Part shown: positions 34,376 to 42,589 of the stretch, in pieces
Position numbering within the stretch: position 1 is the stretch's first letter
Layout: each line of letters begins with the position of its first letter
Origin: an uncultured Acidobacteriaceae bacterium
Lineage (GTDB): Bacteria; Acidobacteriota; Terriglobia; Terriglobales; Acidobacteriaceae
Length of the DNA: 47,375 nt
Assembly (NCBI GenBank): GCA_903828675.1
Contig: CAIKND010000126.1
Coordinates: forward strand, 1 to 47,375
Reading direction: 5' to 3'
Notes under the pieces: model-generated
Databases searched by the model: none
What the model was told of the DNA's origin: nothing
What the model saw: the letters and a program-made list of their open reading frames with translations, nothing else
Translations under genes and position numbers: made by a program

Positions 34376-34918
34376 TTGTCTCACTTCATCAGCTTTGTAC
34401 GAATTCCCGCATTAGCCATTCGCCAGCATTTTCGCCCGCTGCCCCGGCTCGGCATTCTTGATGAAGATCGTCTCCGCCTGCGCGTGCTGCCCAACGACAT
34501 AGACATCAACATGCACATGAACAACGCGCGCTATCTCAGCATCATGGATTACGCGCGAACGCATTTTCTGGCTCGCACCCGCTTGCTCGATCACATTCTG
34601 CATTCACGCTTGCAGCCCCTGGTAGGCGCCATCTGGGTTACGTATCGCCGCTCCCTGCCGCTGTTCTCGCTCTTCACGCTCACCTCGCGGCTGGTCTGCT
34701 GGGACGAGCGCTGGTTCTACATCGAGCAGACTTTTACGGGGCACAAAGGCATGGCCGCGGTCGGCTGGGTCAAAGGAGTGTTGCGCGATGCCGGCGGCGT
34801 TGTTAATCCGCATCGCGTAATTGAAGGCGTGGCTCCCGGCACGCTCAGCCCTGCTATGCCGGAAGCCATCGCCACATGGAACGACCTTACCCGCGAAAAA
34901 CTGCAACCGGGCAGTTAG
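34376..34918 (+). CDS. Acyl-CoA thioesterase-like protein (hot-dog fold)
   Basis: 180 residues if started at TTG 34376, which has GGAGAG 8 nt upstream; the frame remains open far upstream but there it overlaps the ATPase gene antisense. The central segment VLPNDIDINMHMNNARYLSIMD is the substrate-binding helix of 4HBT thioesterases, with D and N at the expected active-site positions. A region with VGAIWVTYRRSLPLFS and FYIEQTFTG follows, as in the Thioesterase/THEM6-like group. Substrate unknown. The TTG start is unusual for this window, but the ribosome-binding site supports it. Confidence 0.85.
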   Translation: MSHFISFVRIPALAIRQHFRPLPRLGILDEDRLRLRVLPNDIDINMHMNNARYLSIMDYARTHFLARTRLLDHILHSRLQPLVGAIWVTYRRSLPLFSLFTLTSRLVCWDERWFYIEQTFTGHKGMAAVGWVKGVLRDAGGVVNPHRVIEGVAPGTLSPAMPEAIATWNDLTREKLQPGS

Positions 34919-34958
34919 AGCAAGTATCGGGCGCTCCAGGCCAAGACACAATGACCCA

Positions 34959-35666
34959 TTACTGCCGCAACGTGAAGATCACATTCACCGTGGTCTCCAC
35001 ATCCACGGGAGCCCCATCCAGCAGATACGGCCTGTACTTCCAGTTCTTCACCGCGTCCAGCGCCGCCTGTTGCAGCAGTGAAGGCCCGCTCACCGCATGC
35101 AGGTTCTCGATAGTTCCGCTCCGCGAAATCGTGGCTTGCAGCACCACCGTTCCCTGCGTGCCCGTGGCTTTCGCAATCGGCGGATAGACCGGAATGGTCC
35201 TGTTTAACAACAGTCCCGCTTCAACCATTCCCGACACGCGCACTGGACCATGTTGTTCCTGGCGCACAACGGGATGATTGCTCTGGCTGCCGAATGGAAC
35301 TTCGCTGTTGCCATTGCCATTCAGGTCCATATTGGCAACATCCACGGGCGGCAAACTCTCCGGCCTGTCGGCCATCATAATGCCACGTGGAATTACAGAA
35401 GGCGCAAAGATGTGGCTGCCAACCATCTCGCGCTGCACCATCACGGTGTGTTCAGGCCGCACCTCGGGCTTGGTCTCGGGCACGGGCGCTGCGGGAGCTT
35501 CCATGAGAGATATCATCGTCATCCGCGGCAGCGCTTCCGGATTAATTAGCGGTATCAGGATCAGAGCCAACAGTATTGCCCCGTCCAAAGCGAGCGCCGC
35601 TAACATCCAACTGCGGCTGCGTGTATGGATTCTGCCACTGGATTCAAAGGTTGAGTCTTCAAACAT
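34959..35666 (-). CDS. tonB: Energy transducer TonB
   Basis: Transmits proton-motive force to outer-membrane receptors. 235 residues: a short cytosolic N-terminus, one TM helix (about 20-42, MLAALALDGAILLALILIPLI), a proline/valine-rich periplasmic linker, and a C-terminal TonB domain (about 155-235) with NRTIPVYPPIAKATGTQGTV, GPSLLQQAALDAVKNWKYRP and the closing VNVIFTLRQ. No ExbB/ExbD or receptor genes are adjacent. Start is supported by GGGAGG 7 nt upstream. Linker lacks the long EP/KP repeats of E. coli TonB. Confidence 0.9.
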   Translation of the reverse strand: MFEDSTFESSGRIHTRSRSWMLAALALDGAILLALILIPLINPEALPRMTMISLMEAPAAPVPETKPEVRPEHTVMVQREMVGSHIFAPSVIPRGIMMADRPESLPPVDVANMDLNGNGNSEVPFGSQSNHPVVRQEQHGPVRVSGMVEAGLLLNRTIPVYPPIAKATGTQGTVVLQATISRSGTIENLHAVSGPSLLQQAALDAVKNWKYRPYLLDGAPVDVETTVNVIFTLRQ

Positions 35667-35911
35667 GGCCTGCCTCCCTGAGTCCGAATTCAGCAGCGGC
35701 GGCCGGGGTCAGGGAGGTCAATCAGGCGTAGCTGCCCGGCCGCTCCCCGCAATCTCTGCGCGGGGAGCGGGCCTTAAGGCCCTCGGCTTATCCCGTTCGG
35801 AACCACTGTAACTGTGTAGACACCGCAGCCTCGTAAACTGTTCCCAGAGCAAGCCATGCACCCCGTGAGTTACACTCCAAAATACTCATGACCTTCCCTG
35901 CCGGAGTTCGA
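35667..35911. other. Divergent tonB/trehalase intergenic region with strong palindromes
   Basis: Contains an 11-bp stem CCGCTCCCCGC / GCGGGGAGCGG (35740-35750 and 35760-35770, loop of 9) followed by the perfect 14-bp palindrome GGGCCTTAAGGCCC (35769-35782). A TACACT at 35871-35876 may be a -10 for trehalase, without a clear -35. No gene. Confidence 0.45.
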
Positions 35912-37609
35912 ATGAACCTGTTCCGCTTGACTCTTTCCGTGGCCGCCGCTGCCCTCCTCGCAAGCGTCCAGGCTGCCAGTCTCCAGATTGCAAGTGAGCC
36001 ACAGCAGCAAGCCATTCCCGATCCTGATGCCACGCTGCGTTACATCCACGCTTCATGGGACACGCTCACCCGTTCAATCGCCGATTGCCAAGTGCTGGCT
36101 GACAGTAAAGTTACTTCGCAGCCCGTTCTCTATCTGCCTGCAGGTTTCCCCGCGCCCCCTGAAGTTACAGCTCTCGAACAGACCTGCCACGTGAAAGTGG
36201 TTTCACTACCCCGCCGCATTGAAAAACTCGGCGACGTGCGCCCCGAGGAGTTATCCTCGCCCGGCCTGCTCTATTTGCCCAATCCCTATGTGGTTCCCGG
36301 CGGCCGCTTCAATGAAATGTATGGATGGGACAGTTACTTTATCCTGCTTGGCCTCGAAGCCGACCATCATGAGGCGCTAGCCAAAGGTATTGTCGATAAC
36401 TTCCTCTTTGAGATTGAATATTACGGAGCGGTTCTCAACGCCAATCGCACTTACTATCTGACCCGTTCGCAGCCTCCTTTCCTTACCTCGATGATTCGTG
36501 CGATCTATGAGAATCCGGCCAGCTTTCCAGCCACCCCCGCTGGGCGCGCTCAGGCACGCGCTTGGCTGGAGCGCGCCTATACGCTGGCCGAAAAGGATTA
36601 CTCGACATGGGTCCGGCCTGAGCACAAAGCCGGCTCCACCGGCCTGGCACGCTACTTCGATTACGGCGCCGGTCCCGTGCCCGAGATGGCTGACGACAGC
36701 ACGTACTACACCGATGTAATCCGCTGGCTGGTGGCGCATCCGCACGAAGGCGGCGATGGCCTGCTGGTCAATGGCTCAGAGCATCCTGACGCCGCCGAGG
36801 CCACCCGGCTCAAGCTAACCAGTTGCGACGTGCGCGCCAGCGTAGTTTGCGAACACGCATGGTTCTCCGGCTACCGTCTTAGCCGCGATTTCTACACGGG
36901 CGACCGTGCCATGCGCGAGTCCGGCTTTGACACATCCAGTCGCTTCGGCCCATTCTCGGCAGCTACGCATCACTATGCGCCGGTGTGCCTTAACAGCCTG
37001 CTCTTCCGCTACGAGCGCGACCTTGAGCATCTGGCTCTGCTGCTGCGCAAGCCCGTTGACGGAACACGTTGGGACCGCCGCGCCCAAGCACGCGCCAACG
37101 CCATACAGCGCTATCTCTGGCGGCCTAAAGATGGCGTATTCGGGGACTTTGACTTTGTCCGCGCCAAGGGGTCGAGTTATGAATTTATTGCTTCGCTCTT
37201 TCCTTTGTGGGCAGGAGTCGCTACGCGCGAGGAAGCCACGCAGATGGTTGCCAAACTCAACCTTTTCGAGCGCCCCGGCGGGCTGTCCACCAGCAACACC
37301 AGCACCGGCCTGCAGTGGGACGAGCCCTTCGGCTGGGCTCCAACTAACTGGATAGCCGTGGCCGGTCTCGATGCCCTGGGATTTCGCGCCGATGCCGCTC
37401 GCATCGCGCAGCACTTCGACGCCACCGTGGACGCGGGCCTTGCGGCGGACGGCACAATCCGCGAGAAGTACAACGTGGTCTCCGGCAATGCGAATGTCCA
37501 GGTAACTGCCGGATACAAACAAAATGTAATCGGCTTTGGATGGACCAACGCAGTTTATCTGAAGATGAAGGAAATAGCGCAGAGACCGGCAGTAACTTCC
37601 GGTAATTAA
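35912..37609 (+). CDS. treA: Periplasmic trehalase (GH37)
   Basis: Hydrolyses trehalose to two glucose units, outside the cytoplasm. The ATG at 35912 has GGAG upstream and opens a signal peptide (MNLFRLTLSVAAAALLASVQA); ATG 35888 is an alternative. About 565 residues, normal for GH37. Trehalase signature 1 is PGGRFNEMYGWDSY (about 129-142) and signature 2 is QWDEPFGWAP (about 468-477). Other family segments are the DPRWxRRAQAR-like RWDRRAQARANAIQRYLW and a late EKYNV segment. It is convergent with the GH3 gene, sharing a strong terminator. Confidence 0.96.
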   Translation: MNLFRLTLSVAAAALLASVQAASLQIASEPQQQAIPDPDATLRYIHASWDTLTRSIADCQVLADSKVTSQPVLYLPAGFPAPPEVTALEQTCHVKVVSLPRRIEKLGDVRPEELSSPGLLYLPNPYVVPGGRFNEMYGWDSYFILLGLEADHHEALAKGIVDNFLFEIEYYGAVLNANRTYYLTRSQPPFLTSMIRAIYENPASFPATPAGRAQARAWLERAYTLAEKDYSTWVRPEHKAGSTGLARYFDYGAGPVPEMADDSTYYTDVIRWLVAHPHEGGDGLLVNGSEHPDAAEATRLKLTSCDVRASVVCEHAWFSGYRLSRDFYTGDRAMRESGFDTSSRFGPFSAATHHYAPVCLNSLLFRYERDLEHLALLLRKPVDGTRWDRRAQARANAIQRYLWRPKDGVFGDFDFVRAKGSSYEFIASLFPLWAGVATREEATQMVAKLNLFERPGGLSTSNTSTGLQWDEPFGWAPTNWIAVAGLDALGFRADAARIAQHFDATVDAGLAADGTIREKYNVVSGNANVQVTAGYKQNVIGFGWTNAVYLKMKEIAQRPAVTSGN

Positions 37610-37628
37610 CTAACTATGCGTCAAAAAA

Positions 37629-37667
37629 CAAGCGGGGCGCTTTCAGATATTGAAAGCGCCCCGCTTG
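37629..37667. terminator. Bidirectional intrinsic terminator between trehalase and GH3 genes
   Basis: Perfect 17-bp stem CAAGCGGGGCGCTTTCA / TGAAAGCGCCCCGCTTG with loop GATAT. On the minus strand it is followed by TTTTTTGA (complement of 37621-37628), a good terminator for GH3. On the plus strand TCTTA follows. It begins about 20 nt after the trehalase stop. Confidence 0.85.
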
Positions 37668-37685
37668 TCTTAGTGCCGCATGGAG

Positions 37686-40346
37686 TTACTCCGGCAGAAT
37701 CAACTTGCCGTTTACGTTAAAGCTTCCCGTCACTCCCGGTGCGCCGGTTCCAGACTGCCCGCCGCCCACAAACACCGTGTACGCGCCCTCGGCCACAATC
37801 GGGTCTCCGGCATCGGTCACCATGCTCATGTCGCGCGCCGACAGCTCAAAACGCACCTTCTGCTGAGCGCCGGCATCCAGATGGATGCGCTGGAAGCCCC
37901 GCAATGCCTTGAGCGGCGCGCCCGGTACATTGGGGAAACTCAGATAGAGCTGCGCTACTTCGTCGCCCGCCCGTTTTCCAGTATTGGTGACAGTAACATC
38001 AATTACCGCCGGACTTCCTGCTTGCACCGTACTGGCTGCGACGCTAAGTCCGCTGTAACTGAAGCTCGTGTAACTTAGCCCATAGCCGAACGGATAAAGT
38101 GGGGCGCCGTCAAAGTAGCGATAAGTGCGTCCCTTCATCGAGTAATCCTCGAATGCGGGTAACTGGTCGACGCCGGTATAGAAAGTTACCGGCAGCCGCC
38201 CGGCGGGATTATTGCGGCCAGACAGCGTCTGCGCAACGGATGTTCCGCCCTCTTCGCCCGGATACCACGCATCGAGAATCGCGTTGGCATGCGCCTTGGC
38301 CCAGTTCACGCTCAGCGCGCTGCCGTTGGCGAGTACCACCACCATCGGCTTGCCGGTTGCGCCAAGTGCCTCGATCAGCGCTTCTTCCGGCTTTGGCAGG
38401 TCAAGCGAGGTGCGGTCGCCGCCCTTGAATCCGGGCTCATCCACCTGCATCTCTTCGCCTTCCAGTTCGCTCGTAATGCCTACGACGACCACCACCACGT
38501 CGGCCTTCTTCGCCGCCTCGATCGCCTCAGGCTGCGGCTTCAGATCCACCTTCGACCACACCAGCCTGGCCACCGGTTTGTCGCCTTGTCCGGGCGAGTA
38601 GAAGACGCGTAGCGCTGCCGGCTTGCCGGCCTCCAGGTGCACCCGGCCCAGCTTGGCAGACTTGCCGTCACCACCGTAGGAAGAAGTAACGCTCTTGCCG
38701 TCAAGCTGAATGCCGAAGAAGCCGTTGGCAACCAGGCCTAGGTTGTAGTCGCCCGTTTCGGTCGCCGTCAGCGAAGCGCTCCAGGTAATAGCCAGGGGCT
38801 TGAGCGCGGCGGCCTCTGCCGGAATTCCGTTCGAAGCCGCGTCAATCGTGGATTCCACGCGCTCGGCCGCTGGTTTCGCCGTGCCCAGACTGTTCAGGTT
38901 GCTCATGTCCAAAATCGAGAAGCTCGCCTTCACCCCTGGCTTGCCATCCTGCGAAAGCGCCCCGGCAGGAACCGGCTCAGCATCCTGGCCAAGGAACTGC
39001 GTGCCCACCGCATACGTAATCGTCGCGCCGGCAAACTCCTTCTTCATCCCATCGAGAATGGAGACCGTGTGGCTCGGAACGCCGTTGTAGTTGCCCAGCA
39101 GGAACTTCGTCTGGTTGGCCAGCGGCCCGATGACGGCGATCTTCGTCCCTGCCGTCTTCAGCGGCAGAACGCCGTCGTTCTTCAGCAGCACCATGGATTC
39201 GTTCGCCAGTTTCAAGGCCAGGGCGCGGTGCGCGGCGCTGTCCAGCAGGCTCTCGTCGATCTTCGTGTAAGGCACCATCTCCGGCGGGTCAAACATGCCC
39301 AGCTTCATCCGTGCCGTGAACAGCCGCGTCACCGCTATGTCGATTTCTCTCTCCTTCAGGTAGCCCTGCTTGACCGCGTCCACATAAGGCTTGTAATCGT
39401 GGTCGTCGTTCACCTTGAAGGTAAAGTCAACGCACTCGTTGTCCATGCCGCGGCGCAGGCTTACAGCCGAACTTTCGGCCTGCGTTGTGTTGTATTTGTG
39501 GCCGGCATGAATGTCCAGCACTGCGCCGCAGTCTGAAACCACGTAGCCCTGGAACCCCCACCAGCCGCGCAGTTGGTCCTCAAGCAGGAACTCATTTGCA
39601 CACGCAGGCTGTCCGTTGATCGAGTTATAGGCGCACATCACCGAGCCCGCCTTGCCCTCGAGAACTGCCGCGCGGAAGGCCGGCAGATATGTATCCAATT
39701 CGTCGTGCTTGCTCGCCGGCACGTCCGCCGTGTGCCGCGTCGACTCCGGTCCGGAGTGCACCGCAAAGTGCTTCGGCGTCGAAATCACGCGATAATAGCG
39801 CGGATCGTCGCCCTGCATTCCGGTTACAAAATTCACGCCCATGCGCGCAGTCAGGAAAGGGTCTTCACCGTATGTTTCCTGTCCCCGGCCCCAGCGCGGA
39901 TCGCGGAAGATGTTGATGTTCGGCGCCCAGAAGTCCAGGCCCTCAAAGATGTTGCTATGCCCGGCGCGCACATCCTGGGCATGCTTGATGCGCCCCTCGG
40001 TGCCAATCGCCACGGCCATCTGGTGAATGGCCGCCGTATCGAATGTCGCGGCCAGTCCCACCGGCTCGGGGAACTCCGTGGTTCCGTTTACCGCCACGCC
40101 ATGCAGCGACTCGCTCCACCAGTCGTACGCCGGCACGTTGAGGCGTGGAATCGCGCGCGCCTGGTTCACCAGTTGCGTAGCCTTTTCTTCAAGCGTCATC
40201 CGCCTCACCAGGTCGGCTGCGCGCTGCTCAGGGGGCAGGCTTGGGTTAAGGTACGCCGGCTTTTGGGCGTCTTGCGCCCCTGCAAACCAGGTCAATCCGC
40301 AGCAGAGTAATCCCGCCGCGGCCATCCGCAATCCAAAACTGTTCAT
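37686..40346 (-). CDS. Secreted GH3 beta-glucosidase/xylosidase with PA14 insert
   Basis: Glycoside hydrolase family 3 enzyme of 886 residues that removes terminal beta-glucose or xylose from oligosaccharides. A signal peptide (MNSFGLRMAAAGLLCCGLTWFAGAQ) is followed by the catalytic barrel with RDPRWGRGQETYGEDPFL and the nucleophile D in YVVSDCGAV (near residue 271). A PA14 domain is inserted around residues 470-597 (GDYNLGLVANGFFGIQLDG and the later LRVFYSPGQ segment). The second GH3 domain continues with VVVVGITSELEGEEMQVD. A fibronectin III-like C-terminus ends the protein (VTVTNTGKRAGDEVAQLY). A good promoter lies upstream. Confidence 0.94.
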   Translation of the reverse strand: MNSFGLRMAAAGLLCCGLTWFAGAQDAQKPAYLNPSLPPEQRAADLVRRMTLEEKATQLVNQARAIPRLNVPAYDWWSESLHGVAVNGTTEFPEPVGLAATFDTAAIHQMAVAIGTEGRIKHAQDVRAGHSNIFEGLDFWAPNINIFRDPRWGRGQETYGEDPFLTARMGVNFVTGMQGDDPRYYRVISTPKHFAVHSGPESTRHTADVPASKHDELDTYLPAFRAAVLEGKAGSVMCAYNSINGQPACANEFLLEDQLRGWWGFQGYVVSDCGAVLDIHAGHKYNTTQAESSAVSLRRGMDNECVDFTFKVNDDHDYKPYVDAVKQGYLKEREIDIAVTRLFTARMKLGMFDPPEMVPYTKIDESLLDSAAHRALALKLANESMVLLKNDGVLPLKTAGTKIAVIGPLANQTKFLLGNYNGVPSHTVSILDGMKKEFAGATITYAVGTQFLGQDAEPVPAGALSQDGKPGVKASFSILDMSNLNSLGTAKPAAERVESTIDAASNGIPAEAAALKPLAITWSASLTATETGDYNLGLVANGFFGIQLDGKSVTSSYGGDGKSAKLGRVHLEAGKPAALRVFYSPGQGDKPVARLVWSKVDLKPQPEAIEAAKKADVVVVVVGITSELEGEEMQVDEPGFKGGDRTSLDLPKPEEALIEALGATGKPMVVVLANGSALSVNWAKAHANAILDAWYPGEEGGTSVAQTLSGRNNPAGRLPVTFYTGVDQLPAFEDYSMKGRTYRYFDGAPLYPFGYGLSYTSFSYSGLSVAASTVQAGSPAVIDVTVTNTGKRAGDEVAQLYLSFPNVPGAPLKALRGFQRIHLDAGAQQKVRFELSARDMSMVTDAGDPIVAEGAYTVFVGGGQSGTGAPGVTGSFNVNGKLILPE

Positions 40347-40423
40347 CGCACTCCCTCACCGGCGGTCCGGCCTGCTCTACTGCTTTCTCAGCTCAAAAAA
40401 GCGCAGTCCGCCTTCCGGGGCCA

Positions 40424-40453
40424 ACTTTAATGCCTCGCGGAAGGCCCTGTCAA
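40424..40453 (-). promoter_or_regulatory. Sigma-70-like promoter of the GH3 gene
   Basis: On the minus strand a perfect TTGACA (40448-40453) is followed by an 18-bp spacer and TAAAGT (40424-40429). The predicted start lies about 65-70 nt before the ATG at 40346. Three AAAGCG units (plus-strand CGCTTT at 40459, 40478 and 40500) lie just upstream of the -35, possibly activator sites. Confidence 0.55.
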
Positions 40454-40616
40454 GCAAACGCTTTCTCTCAAGAAAATCGCTTTATATAAGCAGTTTTGTC
40501 GCTTTGTCTCAATGCCCTCAGAGCGGCTTCAGCTCTCTCCCCACGCCCGTCGCAACCGCATGCGTGTAACCTTTCTTCGTCCTGTCTCGTAAGGCTTGAT
40601 AGAAAGGGAAGGGCGC

Positions 40617-41180
40617 ATGGGCAACGGATCGAGCGGCGTGATGGTTCAGGCCAATCCTCTCAGCGAGTTCCGCCTCGGCAACCCCGACGCCTTCGAAGCC
40701 CTCTTTCGCCTCCACCGGCGCGCCGTTTATGGGTGGATTCTCCGCATCGTGCGCAACCCGGCGGCTGCTGAGGACGTCACCATCGAAACCTTCTGGCGCA
40801 TCTACCAGGCGCGCGCTCGCTTCGAGCCCACGCGTGATTTTGAACCCTGGGCGCGCCGCATCGCCACCCACGCCGCGCTCGATTGGCTTCGCGCCCAAAA
40901 GCCTGAGGCCGAGCTGACCGCCGAGTGCCTCGAGATCCAATCCTCCGCGCCCACTGCCGATCCTGGCGTAACCGCGGAGATCCGCCTTAAAACCGCGCAG
41001 GCTTTCAGCCGGCTTCCGCCCCGCCTGAGCATTGCGGCCATCCTCGTACTGGTGGAGGAGCTGCCGCACAAGCAAGTGGCTCACGCGCTCGGCATCTCGG
41101 CGCCGGCCGTAAAACTGCGCGTCTTTCGCGCTCTTCGACTGCTCAGAAAGGACCTGCAACGGCAGGGAATCACGCCATGA
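40617..41180 (+). CDS. ECF-type sigma-70 family RNA polymerase sigma factor (second)
   Basis: Alternative sigma factor of about 187 residues from ATG 40617 (AAGGGAAGGG upstream; 40641 and a TTG at 40596 are also possible). Region 2: FEALFRLHRRAVYGWILRIV and AAAEDVTIETFWRIYQARARF, then EPWARRIATHAALDWLR. Region 4: FSRLPPRLSIAAILVLVEEL and the helix-turn-helix segment HKQVAHALGISAPAVKLRVFRALRLL. Its stop overlaps the next ATG (ATGA). It is only distantly similar to the sigma factor at the start of the window. The partner genes again lack a zinc anti-sigma signature. Confidence 0.92.
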   Translation: MGNGSSGVMVQANPLSEFRLGNPDAFEALFRLHRRAVYGWILRIVRNPAAAEDVTIETFWRIYQARARFEPTRDFEPWARRIATHAALDWLRAQKPEAELTAECLEIQSSAPTADPGVTAEIRLKTAQAFSRLPPRLSIAAILVLVEELPHKQVAHALGISAPAVKLRVFRALRLLRKDLQRQGITP

Positions 41181-41410
41181 AAACAAACGAAGACGACCGC
41201 ATCCAGCACCTCTTGAAGCAGGCATTGCCGCCCGTGGACGCAGCCACCGGGCCCGAGCGCGATCTGTGGCCCGCCCTGCTCCGCCGCCTCGACAGCCAAC
41301 CCGCGCCTCACGCCGGATGGGTGTGGTTTGACGGTGCCTTGCTCGCCGGTCTGGTCGCCTTCGCCGCGCTCTTTCCAGCGTCAATCCCGGTCTTTCTCTT
41401 CTATCTGTAG
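41177..41410 (+). CDS. Small single-TM protein coupled to the ECF sigma factor
   Basis: 77 residues. The ATG lies inside the sigma-factor stop codon. The N-terminal half, with HLLKQALPPVDAATGPERDLWPALLRRL, is helical and charged. It resembles the short cytosolic segment of acidobacterial anti-sigma-like proteins, but this is a similarity of style, not an established family. One hydrophobic helix (about 51-77, GALLAGLVAFAALFPASIPVFLFYL) ends the protein, so no extracytoplasmic sensor domain exists. A role as membrane tether for the sigma factor is inferred from coupling. Confidence 0.75.
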   Translation: MKTNEDDRIQHLLKQALPPVDAATGPERDLWPALLRRLDSQPAPHAGWVWFDGALLAGLVAFAALFPASIPVFLFYL

Positions 41411-41446
41411 TTCCCAGTAATTTCGCTCGCAAACAAGGAGGATTCC

Positions 41447-41896
41447 ATGAAAACCCATGTCTGGCTCCGCGCCTATCTCGCCGGCATCTTTGTACCCACT
41501 CTGGTGCTGCCGCTGCTTTTGACCCTCTTTATTGTGGTGCGCCTGGTGCTTCGGGTGCCGGTCCCCATTGAGCAGGCTCTTATCTTCCCCATGGCTGTTG
41601 TGCCCACACTGTTTGGCTTGTGGAACATGCTGTATCTCGGTACGCATGAACGCACGCACCTGCCCATCGGTTTGCATGGAGCGCTGCTCCCGCTGCTGCT
41701 GGCGCCCATTGGCGCTACGGTAGCCCATTGCCTGGGAGTGCTTCAGTTCGGCTCTGACGGCGTAACCTGGTTCCGGGCATGCGACGTTCCCTATGTGCTC
41801 ATCGCGCCCTGCTTCGTCGCCGCCCTTGCCGCTTATTACCTGGTCTGGAAATATGTGGTGGGCTTTTTGAACAAGGAATTGGGAATCGGGCTTTAG
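41447..41896 (+). CDS. Polytopic membrane protein of the ECF operon
   Basis: 149 residues, AAGGAGG about 7 nt before ATG 41447. About four hydrophobic segments (GIFVPTLVLPLLLTLFIVVRL, ALIFPMAVVPTLFGLWNMLYL, GALLPLLLAPIGATVAHCL, VLIAPCFVAALAAYYLVW). No zinc or catalytic motif is recognised. It is third in the operon after the sigma factor and the single-TM protein, 36 nt downstream. It could carry the sensing function lacking in the 77-residue protein; this is inference. Confidence 0.75.
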   Translation: MKTHVWLRAYLAGIFVPTLVLPLLLTLFIVVRLVLRVPVPIEQALIFPMAVVPTLFGLWNMLYLGTHERTHLPIGLHGALLPLLLAPIGATVAHCLGVLQFGSDGVTWFRACDVPYVLIAPCFVAALAAYYLVWKYVVGFLNKELGIGL

Positions 41897-41902
41897 CTAA
41901 TC

Positions 41903-41945
41903 GCTTTTAGCTCCCAGCTTTCAGCTTTCGGCTTTCAGCTCTTGC
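41903..41945. repeat. AGCTTTCAGCTTTCGGCTTT-type microrepeat
   Basis: Imperfect 7-8 nt units (AGCTCCC, AGCTTTC, AGCTTTC, GGCTTTC, AGCTCTT) directly after the ECF operon. No gene; similar in style to the CAGTG microrepeat at 18974-19005 but with another unit. Confidence 0.4.
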
Positions 41946-41990
41946 TTTTTGGGGTGTTCGCTGCAAACCGGTTCATTTACCGGTAACTGT

Positions 41991-42056
41991 CCGGCACCAT
42001 CATCCTCCACCCACAGCAGTGTCATCCTGAGCCACAGGCGAAGGATCTGCGGTTGT
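41991..42056 (+). repeat. Inverted-repeat arm R2 on the 3' side of the GIY-YIG gene
   Basis: Core 42021-42055 is repeated in inverse orientation at 42447-42481 with only 2 of 35 mismatches. The core folds as ATCCT-GA-GCC-ACA-GGC-GA-AGGAT: two short stems separated by tandem G-A pairs. The 30 nt before the core match repeat R1 at 28389-28418. Confidence 0.75.
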
Positions 42057-42059
42057 TTC

Positions 42060-42407
42060 TCAAGAATCCATTCGATCCAACGCACGGCGATAATCGGCAG
42101 GCTCGTAGTCATACCAATCGCGGCTTAGGTCCATCCAGACCGGGTTCATAGCCTCAATCAGCGCGATCTTCCTTGCTCTTCGCCAGCCCTTCAGCTCCTT
42201 CTCGCGGGTGATGGCCTTCGCAATCTCCTGGTGTCCTTCGAACCACACGAGTCGGTCGCAGTTGTACCTTGCAGTGAAGCCCTCATGCTCCTTCCACTTA
42301 TGCTGAAACACGCGCTTGTGAAGGTCGCTTGTGACGCCGATGTAGATCGTGTGGCTTCGGCTTGCCATGATGTAAGTGAAATAGCTGTGCTCGTGCATCG
42401 GTGGCAT
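42060..42407 (-). CDS. GIY-YIG nuclease-family protein enclosed by inverted repeats
   Basis: Small GIY-YIG endonuclease-fold protein (115 residues; ATG 42398 would shorten it by three). The first catalytic strand is YFTYIMASRSHTIYIG (GIY as TYI, YIG intact). LHKRVFQHK holds the family Arg. The catalytic Glu is probably in REKELKGWRRARKI, followed by ALIEAMNPVWMDLS, the usual end of the YhbQ/URI-like subgroup. The final 15 residues are an extension. No other domain is fused, so it could cut or nick DNA by itself. The gene sits only 4 nt from repeat R2 at its 3' end and 39 nt from repeat R3 at its 5' end. Cellular role unknown. Confidence 0.9.
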   Translation of the reverse strand: MPPMHEHSYFTYIMASRSHTIYIGVTSDLHKRVFQHKWKEHEGFTARYNCDRLVWFEGHQEIAKAITREKELKGWRRARKIALIEAMNPVWMDLSRDWYDYEPADYRRALDRMDS

Positions 42408-42446
42408 TCTATCTGCTCATGGCTGCATTGGCAGTGACCGGAAGAA

Positions 42447-42481
42447 CAACCGCGGATCCTTCGCCTGCGGCTCAGGATGAC
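42447..42481 (-). repeat. Inverted-repeat arm R3 on the 5' side of the GIY-YIG gene
   Basis: Reverse complement of the R2 core with 33 of 35 identical positions. Its stem is ATCCT-GA-GCC-GCA-GGC-GA-AGGAT; the changes fall in the loop and just outside the hairpin. Together R2 and R3 bound a 461-bp unit (42021-42481). Confidence 0.75.
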
Positions 42482-42589
42482 AGCTAACCTTGTGGCAGCG
42501 GCTTTTGGCTCTGACGCACAGGGCATCCCCGCTCCGCAGGCCCGCCGTAAGCAGAGGTCACCGCAGAGCGGGGTGCTAATGCTGCCCTT

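Noticed and set aside
41991..42481. CRISPR-like interpretation of the repeats around the GIY-YIG gene
   Set aside because: There are only two inverted copies, no regular spacers and no cas genes.
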